Of a stretch of 38,102 nt of DNA, positions 24,208 to 32,567 are shown one piece after another; position 1 is the stretch's first letter, and the number at the start of each line of letters is the position of its first letter. The DNA lies in contig VERA01000020.1 in assembly GCA_018882935.1 (NCBI GenBank), positions 1-38,102 on the forward strand, read 5' to 3'. The notes beneath the pieces are model-generated. The model was not told where the DNA came from and did not search any database. It worked only from the letters and a program-made list of their open reading frames with translations. A program made the translations under genes and the position numbers. Origin of the DNA: Burkholderiaceae bacterium (GTDB lineage: Bacteria; Pseudomonadota; Gammaproteobacteria; Burkholderiales; Burkholderiaceae_D).

Positions 24208-25020
24208 ATGCAACTACTACTGATTCATGTCGCTGGGCTCTTGTATGTCATCTGCGCGCTACTGCCCGCACAGCAGCGTAAGGTGGTCGCCATTGGAACG
24301 CTGCTGGCTTGGGTGCTGCACGGGGTGAGTCTGGCGGCAGCCGTCATCGCACCCGACCACCTTCGGCTCGGATTTGCGGTCATGCTGTCAGCGGCGCTCT
24401 GGATGTCTGTGGGTGCCTACTGGTTTGAAAACCGGAATATGTCGGTCGACGGATTACGGCGCATGGTACTGCCTGCTGCGGCGCTGACGATTGTATTGCC
24501 GATTATTTTTCCGGGTACCGAAATACCTTTTGCTGGCAAGCCACCCTTATTTTCCTGGCATATTGTGCTGTCGACGCTGGCCTACGGCTGCCTCACCATT
24601 GCCGCCTTTCATGTGGTGCTGATGGCCGTGCAGGAATCTCGGCTACACCCCTTAACGCAGAGCGGCGGTCGCCGTGGCTGGTTATTGCTGGCGATTGATG
24701 ACTTGCCTCCGCTACTGACCATGGAGCGCTTGCTGTTCCGCATGATCGCCCTTGGCTTCGCGCTGCTGACCTTAACGGTGATCTCCGGAATGTTCTTCTC
24801 GGAGCTGTTGTTTGGTAAGCCATTCCGCTGGGAGCACAAGACTGTATTTACCGTGCTCTCCTGGTTACTGTTTGGTGTGTTGCTGGCTGGCCGGCACTGG
24901 CGTGGCTGGCGTGGCAGAACCGCGCTCACCTTCACACTTACCGGTTTTGCAACCCTGCTTTTGGCCTATGTGGGTAGCCGGTTCGTGCTGGAAGTTGTCC
25001 TGCATCGCGGAATCACCTAG
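24208..25020 (+). CDS. YpjD/CcsA-like cytochrome c assembly family membrane protein
   Basis: The 270-residue protein has about eight transmembrane helices. The family features are the GVSLAAAV region, FSWHIVLSTLAYGCLTIAAF with a conserved His, the LPPLLTMERLLFRMI segment, and FRWEHKTVFTVLSWLLFGVLL with WEHKT, which carries the second conserved His. This is the haem-handling CcmC/CcsA superfamily; in gammaproteobacteria the YpjD branch is usually beside ffh. Here ffh is not adjacent, and the neighbours are a tiny membrane protein and a lipoprotein. The exact role of YpjD is unsettled. Confidence 0.85.
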   Translation: MQLLLIHVAGLLYVICALLPAQQRKVVAIGTLLAWVLHGVSLAAAVIAPDHLRLGFAVMLSAALWMSVGAYWFENRNMSVDGLRRMVLPAAALTIVLPIIFPGTEIPFAGKPPLFSWHIVLSTLAYGCLTIAAFHVVLMAVQESRLHPLTQSGGRRGWLLLAIDDLPPLLTMERLLFRMIALGFALLTLTVISGMFFSELLFGKPFRWEHKTVFTVLSWLLFGVLLAGRHWRGWRGRTALTFTLTGFATLLLAYVGSRFVLEVVLHRGIT

Positions 25021-25187
25021 CCACACGTGCATTCACTGACGCAGGGCGCGCGAGCGCTCGTGTGCTCATGTTACGTGCGTTGAACACCCAAATCAGCAAG
25101 GCTCGTTCATCATAGCGGCGAAGTGCGCTGACACGTCTGCCCGGCGTGTGCCCCGACTTCCCCCTCCTAATTGATAAGCCTCGAGCT

Positions 25188-25649
25188 ATGGTGCGAGCCT
25201 CGCGTATTTCCCTTGCTGGCCTGTTGGTATTGACCGTCGCCGCATTGCTATTGCTCGGTGGCTGTCGCGGTGTCGACGTGTATCACACCTACACGCTGGA
25301 AGGATTGCCTCAGATCGAGAAGCGTTTTGCCAACCTCAAAGATAAAAAACTCAAGAGAACCTTGCTGAAACTTTTGATGGTTCAAAAAATAAGAGTCTCG
25401 GTTCAAAATGATGCAACGAGCAAGGTCAGTATTTATCGGTCTTACGATATGTCGCCGGACTTATTGCTCGATTCGAGAGAGGTCCAGCTTGAGTTGCCGG
25501 CGGCTGTCGAGAAGCATAGCCAGTGTGCGATCAGAGATGAGCAGAACTGGATATGCGATGAGTTTGTCGCTACGCGTCTGGAAATGCGCAACGGTCAGCT
25601 TTATATTGCAGGTATCCGCCTCGAAAAAAATACTGCGCTGGGCCTATAA
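25188..25649 (+). CDS. Lipoprotein of unknown function
   Basis: From the ATG at 25188 the 153-residue product has a lipoprotein signal with two arginines, a long hydrophobic core and lipobox LLGGC (Cys26). An in-frame GTG at 25146 would add 14 residues and break the signal layout. The mature part is basic near the start (KDKKLKRTLLKLL) and contains two cysteines late (QCAIRDEQNWICDEF), likely a disulfide. No family was recognised. Its end overlaps the convergent hydroxyacid dehydrogenase gene by six bases. Confidence 0.65.
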   Translation: MVRASRISLAGLLVLTVAALLLLGGCRGVDVYHTYTLEGLPQIEKRFANLKDKKLKRTLLKLLMVQKIRVSVQNDATSKVSIYRSYDMSPDLLLDSREVQLELPAAVEKHSQCAIRDEQNWICDEFVATRLEMRNGQLYIAGIRLEKNTALGL

Positions 25650-26618
25650 ATATTCAGGGTTCAATAAATTAGGCGGGCGTTTGCCTGTCATTGCAGCGAT
25701 AAGGTTGTCGGCTGCGCAGTAAGCCATTGCGAGCCGCGTTGAGGTGGAAGCACTACCAATATGCGGTGTGAGTACCACATTGCTGAGTGACAGAAACGCC
25801 GGGTTAAACGAGGGTTCGTTTTCAAAGACATCAATACCCGCAGCGGCAATTGTTCCGGATTCAAGTGCAGTGATCAGCGCAGCGTCGTCAACGATACCGC
25901 CGCGTGCGATATTCACCAGGGTCGCGGTCGGCTTCATCATGGCTAGCTGTGCTTTGCCAATCAGATGATGAGACTGCGCCGAGTAGGGCAGCGCAAGGAT
26001 GATGTGATCAGCCGTCCGGAGGCATTCCTCCAGACTGAGATAGCGGGCATGATTTGCGGCTGTTTCAAGTGCGGGCGTTAACCGTGAGCGGTTGTGATAC
26101 ACCACCGACATGTTAAACCCGGCAGCGCGACGGGCAATCGCTTGACCAATTCGGCCCATGCCAATAATGCCGAGTGTGCTGCCATGCACATCTACGCCGA
26201 GAAAGTCATCAAACCGCCAACGCGTCCAGCGCCCGGCGCGCAAGAAATGCTCTGACTCAGTGACGCGGCGCGCTGCCGCCATCATCAGTGCCCACCCAAA
26301 GTCTGCAGTGGTTTCATTCAGCACATCAGGTGTATTGGTCACCATAACACCAGCGGCGCTTGCGGCTTCAACGTCGATATTGTTGTAGCCAACGGCCATG
26401 TTACATACAGCTCTGAGTTGATGACAGGCCGCGAATAGCTCTGCAGAAAAGCGCCGGGTCGAGTGTGCAAATACACCGGCTTTATCATGCAACTTATTAA
26501 TGAGTTCGATTTCACTGTAAGGCTGATCAGACTGGTTGTGCTCAACCTCAAGCGACTGCGAGAGATAGTCAATGATCTCCGGAAAAGTGGCATCAGTAAC
26601 AAAAATTTTGGGTTTCAT
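25644..26618 (-). CDS. D-2-hydroxyacid dehydrogenase (glyoxylate/hydroxypyruvate reductase-like)
   Basis: The 324-residue protein has the NAD(P) motif GMGRIGQAIARR and a basic end to the following strand (YHNRSR), suggesting NADPH. The catalytic residues are Arg in VNIARGGIVDD, Glu in GIDVFENEP and His in LTPHIGSAS. NMAVGYNNIDVEAA precedes the cofactor domain as in GhrB-type enzymes. It reduces glyoxylate or hydroxypyruvate, or other 2-keto acids, in the cytosol. No good ribosome binding site is visible before the ATG. It is monocistronic by layout, with the adhesin-E-like gene upstream on the same strand (33-bp gap). Confidence 0.9.
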   Translation of the reverse strand: MKPKIFVTDATFPEIIDYLSQSLEVEHNQSDQPYSEIELINKLHDKAGVFAHSTRRFSAELFAACHQLRAVCNMAVGYNNIDVEAASAAGVMVTNTPDVLNETTADFGWALMMAAARRVTESEHFLRAGRWTRWRFDDFLGVDVHGSTLGIIGMGRIGQAIARRAAGFNMSVVYHNRSRLTPALETAANHARYLSLEECLRTADHIILALPYSAQSHHLIGKAQLAMMKPTATLVNIARGGIVDDAALITALESGTIAAAGIDVFENEPSFNPAFLSLSNVVLTPHIGSASTSTRLAMAYCAADNLIAAMTGKRPPNLLNPEYL

Positions 26619-26651
26619 GATGCGGCTAAGAAAAATGGTATGGTCGGATGC

Positions 26652-27050
26652 TTACTTCTTTCCGCATGCAATTTTCATGAACTTTGCACTGACGCTGTCC
26701 TTGGGTACAGCTCTAAACTCGATGGTATGTTGCGGAACATGCCCCTTTTTGTGAACTTCTCCTTCGCCATCCCTCTCAGAAAAGTGCATCAGGTACAAAG
26801 TACTGCGGGTTTCATCGTCGCAGTTATATAAAATTTTTTCTTTGCTCGACACATAGACGTAGCCGTCTTGGTGCTTTTTTGGGTCTCGGAAGTTGGTCAT
26901 TACCCAAATTCGTGCGGTTCGCCCTGAGCGCTGTATCGATGAGTCATCATAAAAATATTCATCGGAATTGGTCGTTTTGCTCAACGGAACCCAATCAGCC
27001 CACGCACTCGACTGAAAGATCATCAACATGCACATCATGAGTCGTTTCAT
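26652..27050 (-). CDS. Exported surface-adhesin E-like protein
   Basis: Starting at the ATG at 27050 (132 residues), the protein has a signal peptide ending near SSAWA. The mature domain has DEYFYDDSSIQRSG, ARIWVMTNF, VSSKEKILYNCDDETRSTLYLMHF and a C-terminal IACGKK, with two cysteines that should pair. This is the pattern of the surface-adhesin E (haemophilus protein E-like) family, which is secreted or periplasmic. Longer in-frame starts exist but would bury the signal. A second member lies at 30059-30460 on the other strand. Confidence 0.7.
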   Translation of the reverse strand: MKRLMMCMLMIFQSSAWADWVPLSKTTNSDEYFYDDSSIQRSGRTARIWVMTNFRDPKKHQDGYVYVSSKEKILYNCDDETRSTLYLMHFSERDGEGEVHKKGHVPQHTIEFRAVPKDSVSAKFMKIACGKK

Positions 27051-27271
27051 GGGTATCACCGTTATAAATTGCTGAGAGTAGGGCATGTTCTGATTGCCTG
27101 TGTTGGGCAGGCGCTGGCTATCTGAATGTGTCGTTGTGCAAAATTGAAACCATTGAATCACTGAGAGGGGGCAGCTCACCGGCAAAGGAAATTATAATAA
27201 TAGCGTTTACAACTGTCGTGGCCAGCTGCTGACGACCTTCTGTTTCTCACTCTCATACGCCTACATTTACC

Positions 27272-27817
27272 ATGCCAATTGATAAACAACTTGACAGCGT
27301 CGAGCACGAACTAAAGCGATTTGAAGGCCCGCTTGAGCGGGTTATCTTTGGTGCGCGGTGGCTGATGGCGCCATTTTATCTGGGTTTAATCGGCAGCCTG
27401 GCGGTGCTGATGTTCAAGTTCATTCAGGAATTGATTCACTTTTTTCCGCTGGTAGCCAGTGCAGACGAATCACAAGTCATCCTTTGGGTGCTGGCGCTAA
27501 TCGATTTGTCGTTAGCCGGTAATCTCGTGCTGATGGTAATTTTTTCTGGCTACGAAAACTTTGTATCCAAGATCGATGTCGCCTCACACAAAGACCGCCC
27601 GGACTGGATGGGCACGGTTGACTTCAGTGGGCTGAAGCTGAAATTAATCGCATCGATTGTAGCGATTTCGGGTATTCATTTGCTTAAATCGTTCATGTCC
27701 ATCGATCAAATCGATAAAGACAATCTGATGTGGCTATTAATACTACACGGGACTTTTGTACTCTCAGGCGTTTTCTTGGCGCTGATGGATTACATCACCG
27801 AAAAAAGTCACGCCTAA
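27272..27817 (+). CDS. yqhA: UPF0114 (YqhA) membrane protein
   Basis: The 181-residue protein is recognised as UPF0114: FEGPLERVIFGARWLMAPFY, LWVLALIDLSLAGNLVLMVI, FSGYENFVSKID and DWMGTVDFSGLKLKLIASIV. It has about four transmembrane helices. The family is a conserved inner membrane protein without an established activity. It converges with the LysR gene (41 bp). No clear ribosome binding site. Confidence 0.93.
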   Translation: MPIDKQLDSVEHELKRFEGPLERVIFGARWLMAPFYLGLIGSLAVLMFKFIQELIHFFPLVASADESQVILWVLALIDLSLAGNLVLMVIFSGYENFVSKIDVASHKDRPDWMGTVDFSGLKLKLIASIVAISGIHLLKSFMSIDQIDKDNLMWLLILHGTFVLSGVFLALMDYITEKSHA

Positions 27818-27858
27818 AAGTTATCTACCTACGATATAGTTTCAAGCGATCCGATGTA

Positions 27859-28752
27859 TTACCCGGGCAAGCTCTGCGCTATCTGTGAAGCCAAAAAATC
27901 ATAAACCGCACGAATGCGTGCGCTGGTTTGTAATTCTCGGTGTACGGTAAGCCATACCGGAAATTCCGGTAGCTTCAACTGTGTGAGTACCGCTTGAACA
28001 GCAGTCTCTGAGCTTAGCAAATAATCGCTCATGAAGCCTATACCCAGGCCCGCTCTGACGGCAGCCCATTGGGCATTCAAGTCATCACTGCGAATCGCGA
28101 AGCGCAAGTCTTTTGCCGGAAAACCTTGTGCTTCAAAACCCATCTCAATCTCGCTGCTTTGGTCGCCTGCAATCAAGTCGTGTCCGATCAAGTCGGGTAC
28201 GCTGCGCGGGGTTCCTCGACGCTGCAAGTAGTCATTGTGCGCGCAGGCCTTGATTGTTATCCGTCCAATACACTTGGCAATCAGGCTTGTTTGGCTAGGG
28301 CGCGTCATGCGTACAGCAATATCGGCGTCGCGGCGCAGCAAGTTACTGATGTCGTTGCTCACCACCAGCACCGCGGTCACCTCGGGTAATACTTGGCGCA
28401 TGTGCGCCAGGATCGGTGGTAATAAAAAGCATGCCACTGGTTGACTTGCCGTGATCCTCACCACGCCATTCAAGCTCGCGGTTGTGCCACTGGCCAAGCG
28501 CGAAAAACTGCTTGCGCCAGTTTGCATCGTTTGTGCGGCCTCGGCCAATGCCAGCGCATTTTGGGTGGGTAATAAGCCGCGGCCGGTGCGCTCAAACAGC
28601 ACCACATTCAGCTGCTGCTCCAACTCGGAAATATGACGACCCAATGTCGGCTGGCTAAGGCCCGTCGCCCGTGCCGCCCCCAGCAGACTTCCTTGTTCCA
28701 AGGCAGCCAAAAAAGAGGGAATGAGCGACCAGTTAAAGTGTCTGTCATTCAT
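27859..28752 (-). CDS. LysR-family transcriptional regulator
   Basis: Using the ATG at 28752 (297 residues, normal LTTR length), the N-terminus carries the winged HTH: FLAALEQGSLLGAARATGLS and QPTLGRHISELEQQL, then LFERTGRGLLPT. A periplasmic-binding-like effector domain follows (about 88-290). An in-frame ATG at 28809 would extend into the divergent promoter region and is rejected. It is divergent from the exported nitroreductase gene with 92 bp between, the usual layout for an LTTR and its target. Candidate sites in that gap are listed separately. Confidence 0.92.
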   Translation of the reverse strand: MNDRHFNWSLIPSFLAALEQGSLLGAARATGLSQPTLGRHISELEQQLNVVLFERTGRGLLPTQNALALAEAAQTMQTGASSFSRLASGTTASLNGVVRITASQPVACFLLPPILAHMRQVLPEVTAVLVVSNDISNLLRRDADIAVRMTRPSQTSLIAKCIGRITIKACAHNDYLQRRGTPRSVPDLIGHDLIAGDQSSEIEMGFEAQGFPAKDLRFAIRSDDLNAQWAAVRAGLGIGFMSDYLLSSETAVQAVLTQLKLPEFPVWLTVHRELQTSARIRAVYDFLASQIAQSLPG

Positions 28753-28812
28753 TAATGAATATCTGAAAATCGATTTTATGCAATTGTGAAGTGCTTTATG
28801 TTTCACCACAAT
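28747..28812. promoter_or_regulatory. LysR/nitroreductase intergenic operator candidates
   Basis: Two symmetrical elements are present. ATTCATTAATGAAT (28747-28760) is a perfect 14-bp palindrome covering the LysR start codon. The inverted repeat ATTGTG (28783-28788) / CACAAT (28807-28812), with an 18-bp spacer, lies about 33-62 bp upstream of the nitroreductase ATG. The first could serve autorepression and the second activation of the divergent gene. Confidence 0.45.
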
Positions 28813-28844
28813 GGAGCAAAGCGCAACATATTCTTGGGGAAAGC

Positions 28845-30002
28845 ATGAACAAGCGCCAATTTTTGCGAATCGCCGGCGGTGGCGTGATTGCGGCTGCGAC
28901 CCTCAGCAGCTTGTCTGGCTGCAGCGCTGATCTACCGCCCGCAGCGGTGGCTGCTTGGACGCCGCCTGCGGAGGATTTGGACATTCGTCGCTGGGTACTT
29001 TCGCACGCTTTGCTGGCGCCACATGCGCATAATCTGCAATCGTGGTTGGTCGATTTAGCTGAGCCCGATACGATTATGTTGCGGCTGGATACGCGCCGCT
29101 TGCTGCCTGAAACCGACCCATTGTCGCGACAGCTTGTTATTAGCCAAGGCACATTTTTAGAATTACTCGATCTGGCAGCCAAACAAAAAGGCTACCGTGC
29201 TGAGATACATTTATTCCCCGAGGGTGAGTTCGACAGCAAATCACCCGATGGTCGACCAACTGCGCGCATTCGCCTGGCGCGCGATGCGACCGTGCAAACC
29301 GATCGCTTATTCGAACAGATTTTTCATCGTCATACGAACCGCGGGCCATATGAAAGCCGCATACCCGACACTGATGCGCGCGCTGTATTAGCTGAGAGTA
29401 TCAAGGGCTATCCAGCCAAGTTCGGCATGGTAACGGCCAGCGAATCCAGCATACAACAGCACCGGGAAATCGCCATGGAAGCCTGGCGAATCGAGATGCA
29501 GACCCCACACACACTTATGGAGTCTTACAAGCTGTTGCGGGTAGGGCCTGAGGAAATTGCAAAGCACCGCGACGGACTCTTTATCAATGCACCTTTGGTG
29601 CGCGCCTTGGTTGCGCTGGGATTATTTGACCGCAGTAAGCCGTCGGCGCCTGATAGCGCAGTCATCAAACGTCAAATAGCAGAATTCAACGAGAAGATGG
29701 CAACTACGCCGGCATGTGTCTGGTTGACGACCTCAGATAATTCGCGCACCTCCCAAGTGAATGCAGGAAGAGCTTATGTGCGACTACAACTCGCCGCTAC
29801 GGCATTGGGCTTGCGCATGCAACCCTTATCGCAGGCTTTACAGGAATATCCTGAGCAAGCAAACAATTACAAAGCGATTCACCAGCTTATCGTCGGTCAG
29901 GGAGTTGCTGACACAGTGCAAATGTGGACGCGACTAGGCTATGCGCCTGCATCGCAGGCTTCACCGCGCAGGGAGCTGCAGGCACTTATGGGTAAGGCAT
30001 AA
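28845..30002 (+). CDS. Exported nitroreductase-fold protein (Acg-like), Tat-like lipoprotein signal
   Basis: Starting at the ATG at 28845 (GGGGAAA upstream), the 385-residue protein has a KRQFLRIAGGG motif resembling a Tat signal with Lys in place of the first Arg, then a hydrophobic run and lipobox LSGC (Cys26). The body has the double nitroreductase-like layout of Acg-type proteins: LAPHAHNLQSWLVDL, then RHTNRGPYES and the late LGLRMQPLSQALQEYPE. Flavin binding is expected, and Tat export would allow a folded cofactor. The pairing with a divergent LysR suggests induced expression. The substrate is unknown. Confidence 0.83.
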   Translation: MNKRQFLRIAGGGVIAAATLSSLSGCSADLPPAAVAAWTPPAEDLDIRRWVLSHALLAPHAHNLQSWLVDLAEPDTIMLRLDTRRLLPETDPLSRQLVISQGTFLELLDLAAKQKGYRAEIHLFPEGEFDSKSPDGRPTARIRLARDATVQTDRLFEQIFHRHTNRGPYESRIPDTDARAVLAESIKGYPAKFGMVTASESSIQQHREIAMEAWRIEMQTPHTLMESYKLLRVGPEEIAKHRDGLFINAPLVRALVALGLFDRSKPSAPDSAVIKRQIAEFNEKMATTPACVWLTTSDNSRTSQVNAGRAYVRLQLAATALGLRMQPLSQALQEYPEQANNYKAIHQLIVGQGVADTVQMWTRLGYAPASQASPRRELQALMGKA

Positions 30003-30058
30003 TTTATCTTGTCACTACTAACGGGAAGTTGTGAATTTAAAGTAAAGGTAATTCAACG

Positions 30059-30460
30059 ATGTTCAAACGGAAAAAATCCTTGCTATTACTTAGTCTGCTG
30101 GCACTTTCTCCCTTATCAAATGCAGAGTGGACGCTGACAGCTACATCAGGCGTTTTAGACGCTTACGTCGATTTCAAAGATGTCGTTTTAGATGGAAATT
30201 TTGCAAAATCAAAAAGATTGGTTGATTATCGAAAAGAGCAGAAATCAGAGAAGGGTGAGATTTATTGGTCGAGCATATCCATCTTCACCTACGACTGTAC
30301 AAAGAAGCTTCAGCAAGTTGAGCGATTCCGATATACCGGCCGTATGGGTGGCGGCGAGCGTCTGCAAGACGATTTTTTCAAGAGCGATTGGGAAAAAGTG
30401 GTGGCGGGTACACCAAACGACAACTACATGGTGAGGGCGTGCGGCGGCGGAGATGGTTAG
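30059..30460 (+). CDS. Exported surface-adhesin E-like protein (second copy)
   Basis: The 133-residue product has a signal peptide (MFKRKKSLLLLSLLALSPLSNA) and a mature domain with DAYVDFKDVVLDG, LVDYRKEQ, IFTYDCTKKLQQVERFRYTG, KSDWEKVVAGTPNDNYMVRAC. The two cysteines and the YDC...W..V.P....... C layout match surface-adhesin E-like proteins, like the gene at 26652-27050. AAAGGT lies upstream of the ATG. It follows the nitroreductase on the same strand with a 56-bp gap. Confidence 0.7.
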   Translation: MFKRKKSLLLLSLLALSPLSNAEWTLTATSGVLDAYVDFKDVVLDGNFAKSKRLVDYRKEQKSEKGEIYWSSISIFTYDCTKKLQQVERFRYTGRMGGGERLQDDFFKSDWEKVVAGTPNDNYMVRACGGGDG

Positions 30461-30620
30461 CTGTAATCTGGATTTTTATAGTCGTAGCAGAAAAAACATT
30501 CAATGCCGATGGATTTACGCGCACCTGATGCAATAGCAGCGTAAACTACTCAAACCTGTGAGTGCTTTCCTATCGCTCGATGTTAGTATTAAAAGCGACT
30601 GGTAGCTCGGCGAATTTTTC

Positions 30621-31337
30621 ATGCAAATAGATTTTCGGAAGCTGGAGTTTCCTGATAACTTCCACGCCCTCGTTGTTGGTTCGAGCGGTTCGATAGGCGG
30701 TGCGTTCTACGATTACTTGGAACAATCGCCTGGATGTGGGCAGGTGCTTGCTATATCCCGATCTGAAACAGATGCCTTCGATCTTGAGACCCCCGAATCA
30801 ATTCGGCATGTGAGCAATCGGTTGCATGAGCATGCGCCGTTCCATTTCATTATTGACGCGACTGGCGCACTAACAATCGACGGTACTGGCCCTGAAAAAG
30901 CGCTTGCACGATTAGACGCGCAAGCGCTGCAGCGGCAATTTATGGTTAATACGATCGGACCTTCACTGGTTCTGAAACAACTACTGCCGTTGATGGCCTC
31001 AGGCGATGCAATTTACGCAAAGTTATCCGCCCGGGTGGGCAGCATCACCGATAATCAAAAGGGCGGGTGGTATGGCTATCGAGCGTCCAAAGCGGCCTTC
31101 AACATGGTGCTGCAAACAGCGGCTATCGAATTCCAGCGAAAAAATCCGAAATTGCGCGTAGTGGCCCTGCAGCCAGGTACCGTGAGATCAAAGCTCTCAG
31201 AGCCTTTTCAGACAAATGTACGGCAATTACTCGAGCCAGGGGAAGCGGTGGCAGGCATGATGCGCGCGATGATGCGCCTTGCTCCAAAATCGGGCGCTCA
31301 TTTCATTGATTACCAGGGTAATGAAATTCCTTGGTAG
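30621..31337 (+). CDS. SDR-family oxidoreductase (C-factor-like)
   Basis: The 238-residue protein has the nucleotide motif VVGSSGSIG (18-26), a short second beta-alpha unit, DATGAL in place of NNAG, and an active site with Ser136 in KLSARVGS and Tyr153/Lys157 in YRASK. The length and the SARVGSITDN-WYGYRASKAAF block resemble CsgA/C-factor-type SDRs. It should be a cytosolic NAD(P)-dependent reductase; the substrate is unknown. It stands alone and converges with the bactofilin gene (75 bp). No clear ribosome binding site. Confidence 0.85.
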   Translation: MQIDFRKLEFPDNFHALVVGSSGSIGGAFYDYLEQSPGCGQVLAISRSETDAFDLETPESIRHVSNRLHEHAPFHFIIDATGALTIDGTGPEKALARLDAQALQRQFMVNTIGPSLVLKQLLPLMASGDAIYAKLSARVGSITDNQKGGWYGYRASKAAFNMVLQTAAIEFQRKNPKLRVVALQPGTVRSKLSEPFQTNVRQLLEPGEAVAGMMRAMMRLAPKSGAHFIDYQGNEIPW

Positions 31338-31412
31338 GTGGTCAGTCGATAAACCATTAAAACCGCGTAGGTGCTTCCCGCTCAAATCCTGGGTGGCGGT
31401 GTGCTCTATTCG

Positions 31413-31751
31413 CTAGCTTTTTGCTGGCCGAGCATTGATCGATCCAGCGATATTGCCACCTTTGCGTATCTCAAGGTCGCCGTAGGAAATATCGCCCGTC
31501 ACTTGTCCGGTAGATTCAATCAGCAGAGACTGGTGCGCTGTGCTGGTATCCATCAGCTGGCCCGCTACCCGAATATTATTGGCGGTGGTGGCACCTGTGA
31601 CAACGCCATTCCCGGTGATATCTACAGCGCTTGCACTGATCACGCCGTCGACTGCACCGTCCACCACAATCAAACCAGGCGCAGTCAAGCTTCCTTTTGC
31701 GACTACTCCTGAGCCAATGAACAGATCGCCTTTCGCATTATTTTCATTCAT
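31413..31751 (-). CDS. Bactofilin-family protein
   Basis: Starting at the ATG at 31751 with AGAGGA upstream, the 112-residue protein is a short bactofilin. It has repeating beta-strand rungs such as FIGSGVVAKGSLTAPGLIVV, DGAVDGVISASAVDITG, GVVTGATTANNIRVAG and TGQVTGDISYGDLEIRKGG, ending IAGSINA. Bactofilins polymerise into a beta-helical cytoskeleton near the membrane. The usual M23 peptidase partner is not next to it. An in-frame start at 31787 is less likely. Confidence 0.85.
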   Translation of the reverse strand: MNENNAKGDLFIGSGVVAKGSLTAPGLIVVDGAVDGVISASAVDITGNGVVTGATTANNIRVAGQLMDTSTAHQSLLIESTGQVTGDISYGDLEIRKGGNIAGSINARPAKS

Positions 31752-32114
31752 GAGACATCCTCTTTTCGTACGAAATTGCCCCGCCAACTATAGCAATGAT
31801 TCATCTTGTGGGTGCATTCATGGCCCAAGCTCTCGCGGTGAGGCCTGCATTTCTGAGTTTAACAAAGGCCGGACCTGGTCCGGCAAACCCTCATGACCAA
31901 ATAAACAGATATAGTCCTGTTGGGTACAGATTTTGTTAGCTATTTGCCTAAAAGGGGTGTGCAGTAGTTGCAAATAGTACTAGACGATTCGGTTACTGCA
32001 AATCGTTTTCTACGTGTCGTCAGGATGGCAGGCAAGCCCATTAGAAATCGATTAACCTCGAAGGGTCAGCTGTTTCCAGTAGTTTGGTCAATTCACGCCA
32101 AGTGAGGAGGCGCA
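31752..32114. other. Intergenic region with a perfect palindrome
   Basis: About 360 bp between the divergent bactofilin and PsiE genes. GCCGGACC-T-GGTCCGGC at 31868-31884 is a perfect 8-1-8 palindrome with no T run, so more likely a protein site or cruciform than a terminator. No small ORF or clear promoter pair was found elsewhere in it. Confidence 0.5.
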
Positions 32115-32537
32115 ATGAGTAACGCCAGAAACGCGGTCATGGATAAGTTTGGTAACAGCATGGTAGCGCTGTTTCATCGCATTGCGCTATTTGGTATTGG
32201 CGCGGCGACGATATGGGCGGCCGGCGTGACATTTGTCACAGTTTTCATGCAGTCACATGCCAGCATCGGCGACTTGCTGTTGTTGTTCATTTACCTGGAA
32301 ATCGGTGCAATGGTGGGCATCTATTTCGAGACTAATCATATGCCGGTTCGCTTCCTGCTTTATATTGCGATCACGGCGCTCACGCGGCACATGGTTGACA
32401 TCATGAGCCATTCACCGATTAACATCAATGAAATGATTGCGGTGGCGGTATCTACGCTCCTGATATCAATTAGCGTATTAATTGTTCGGTATACCAGTGC
32501 CCGGTTTCCCAGCAAGTCGGATGACATGGGCGCATAA
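32115..32537 (+). CDS. PsiE-family membrane protein
   Basis: The 140-residue protein has four hydrophobic helices and the PsiE family pattern: LLLLFIYLEIGAMVGIYFET, MPVRFLLYIAITALTRHMVD, then INEMIAVAVSTLLISISVLI. PsiE was named for phosphate-starvation induction in E. coli; whether this copy is regulated so cannot be seen, and no clear Pho box was found. A strong GAGGAGG lies just before the ATG. The tautomerase gene follows 30 bp later on the same strand. Confidence 0.88.
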   Translation: MSNARNAVMDKFGNSMVALFHRIALFGIGAATIWAAGVTFVTVFMQSHASIGDLLLLFIYLEIGAMVGIYFETNHMPVRFLLYIAITALTRHMVDIMSHSPININEMIAVAVSTLLISISVLIVRYTSARFPSKSDDMGA

Positions 32538-32567
32538 CGACGCCTGAACTCAACAACCGTATCGCTT

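Noticed and set aside
25040-25075. GC-rich self-complementary stretch after the YpjD-like gene
   Set aside because: The stems are short and imperfect and no T run follows; not convincing as a terminator or RNA gene.
32221-32236. TGACA-TT-TGTCA-like sequence near 32228
   Set aside because: It resembles the TetR operator but has a two-base spacer and lies inside the psiE coding sequence; probably chance.
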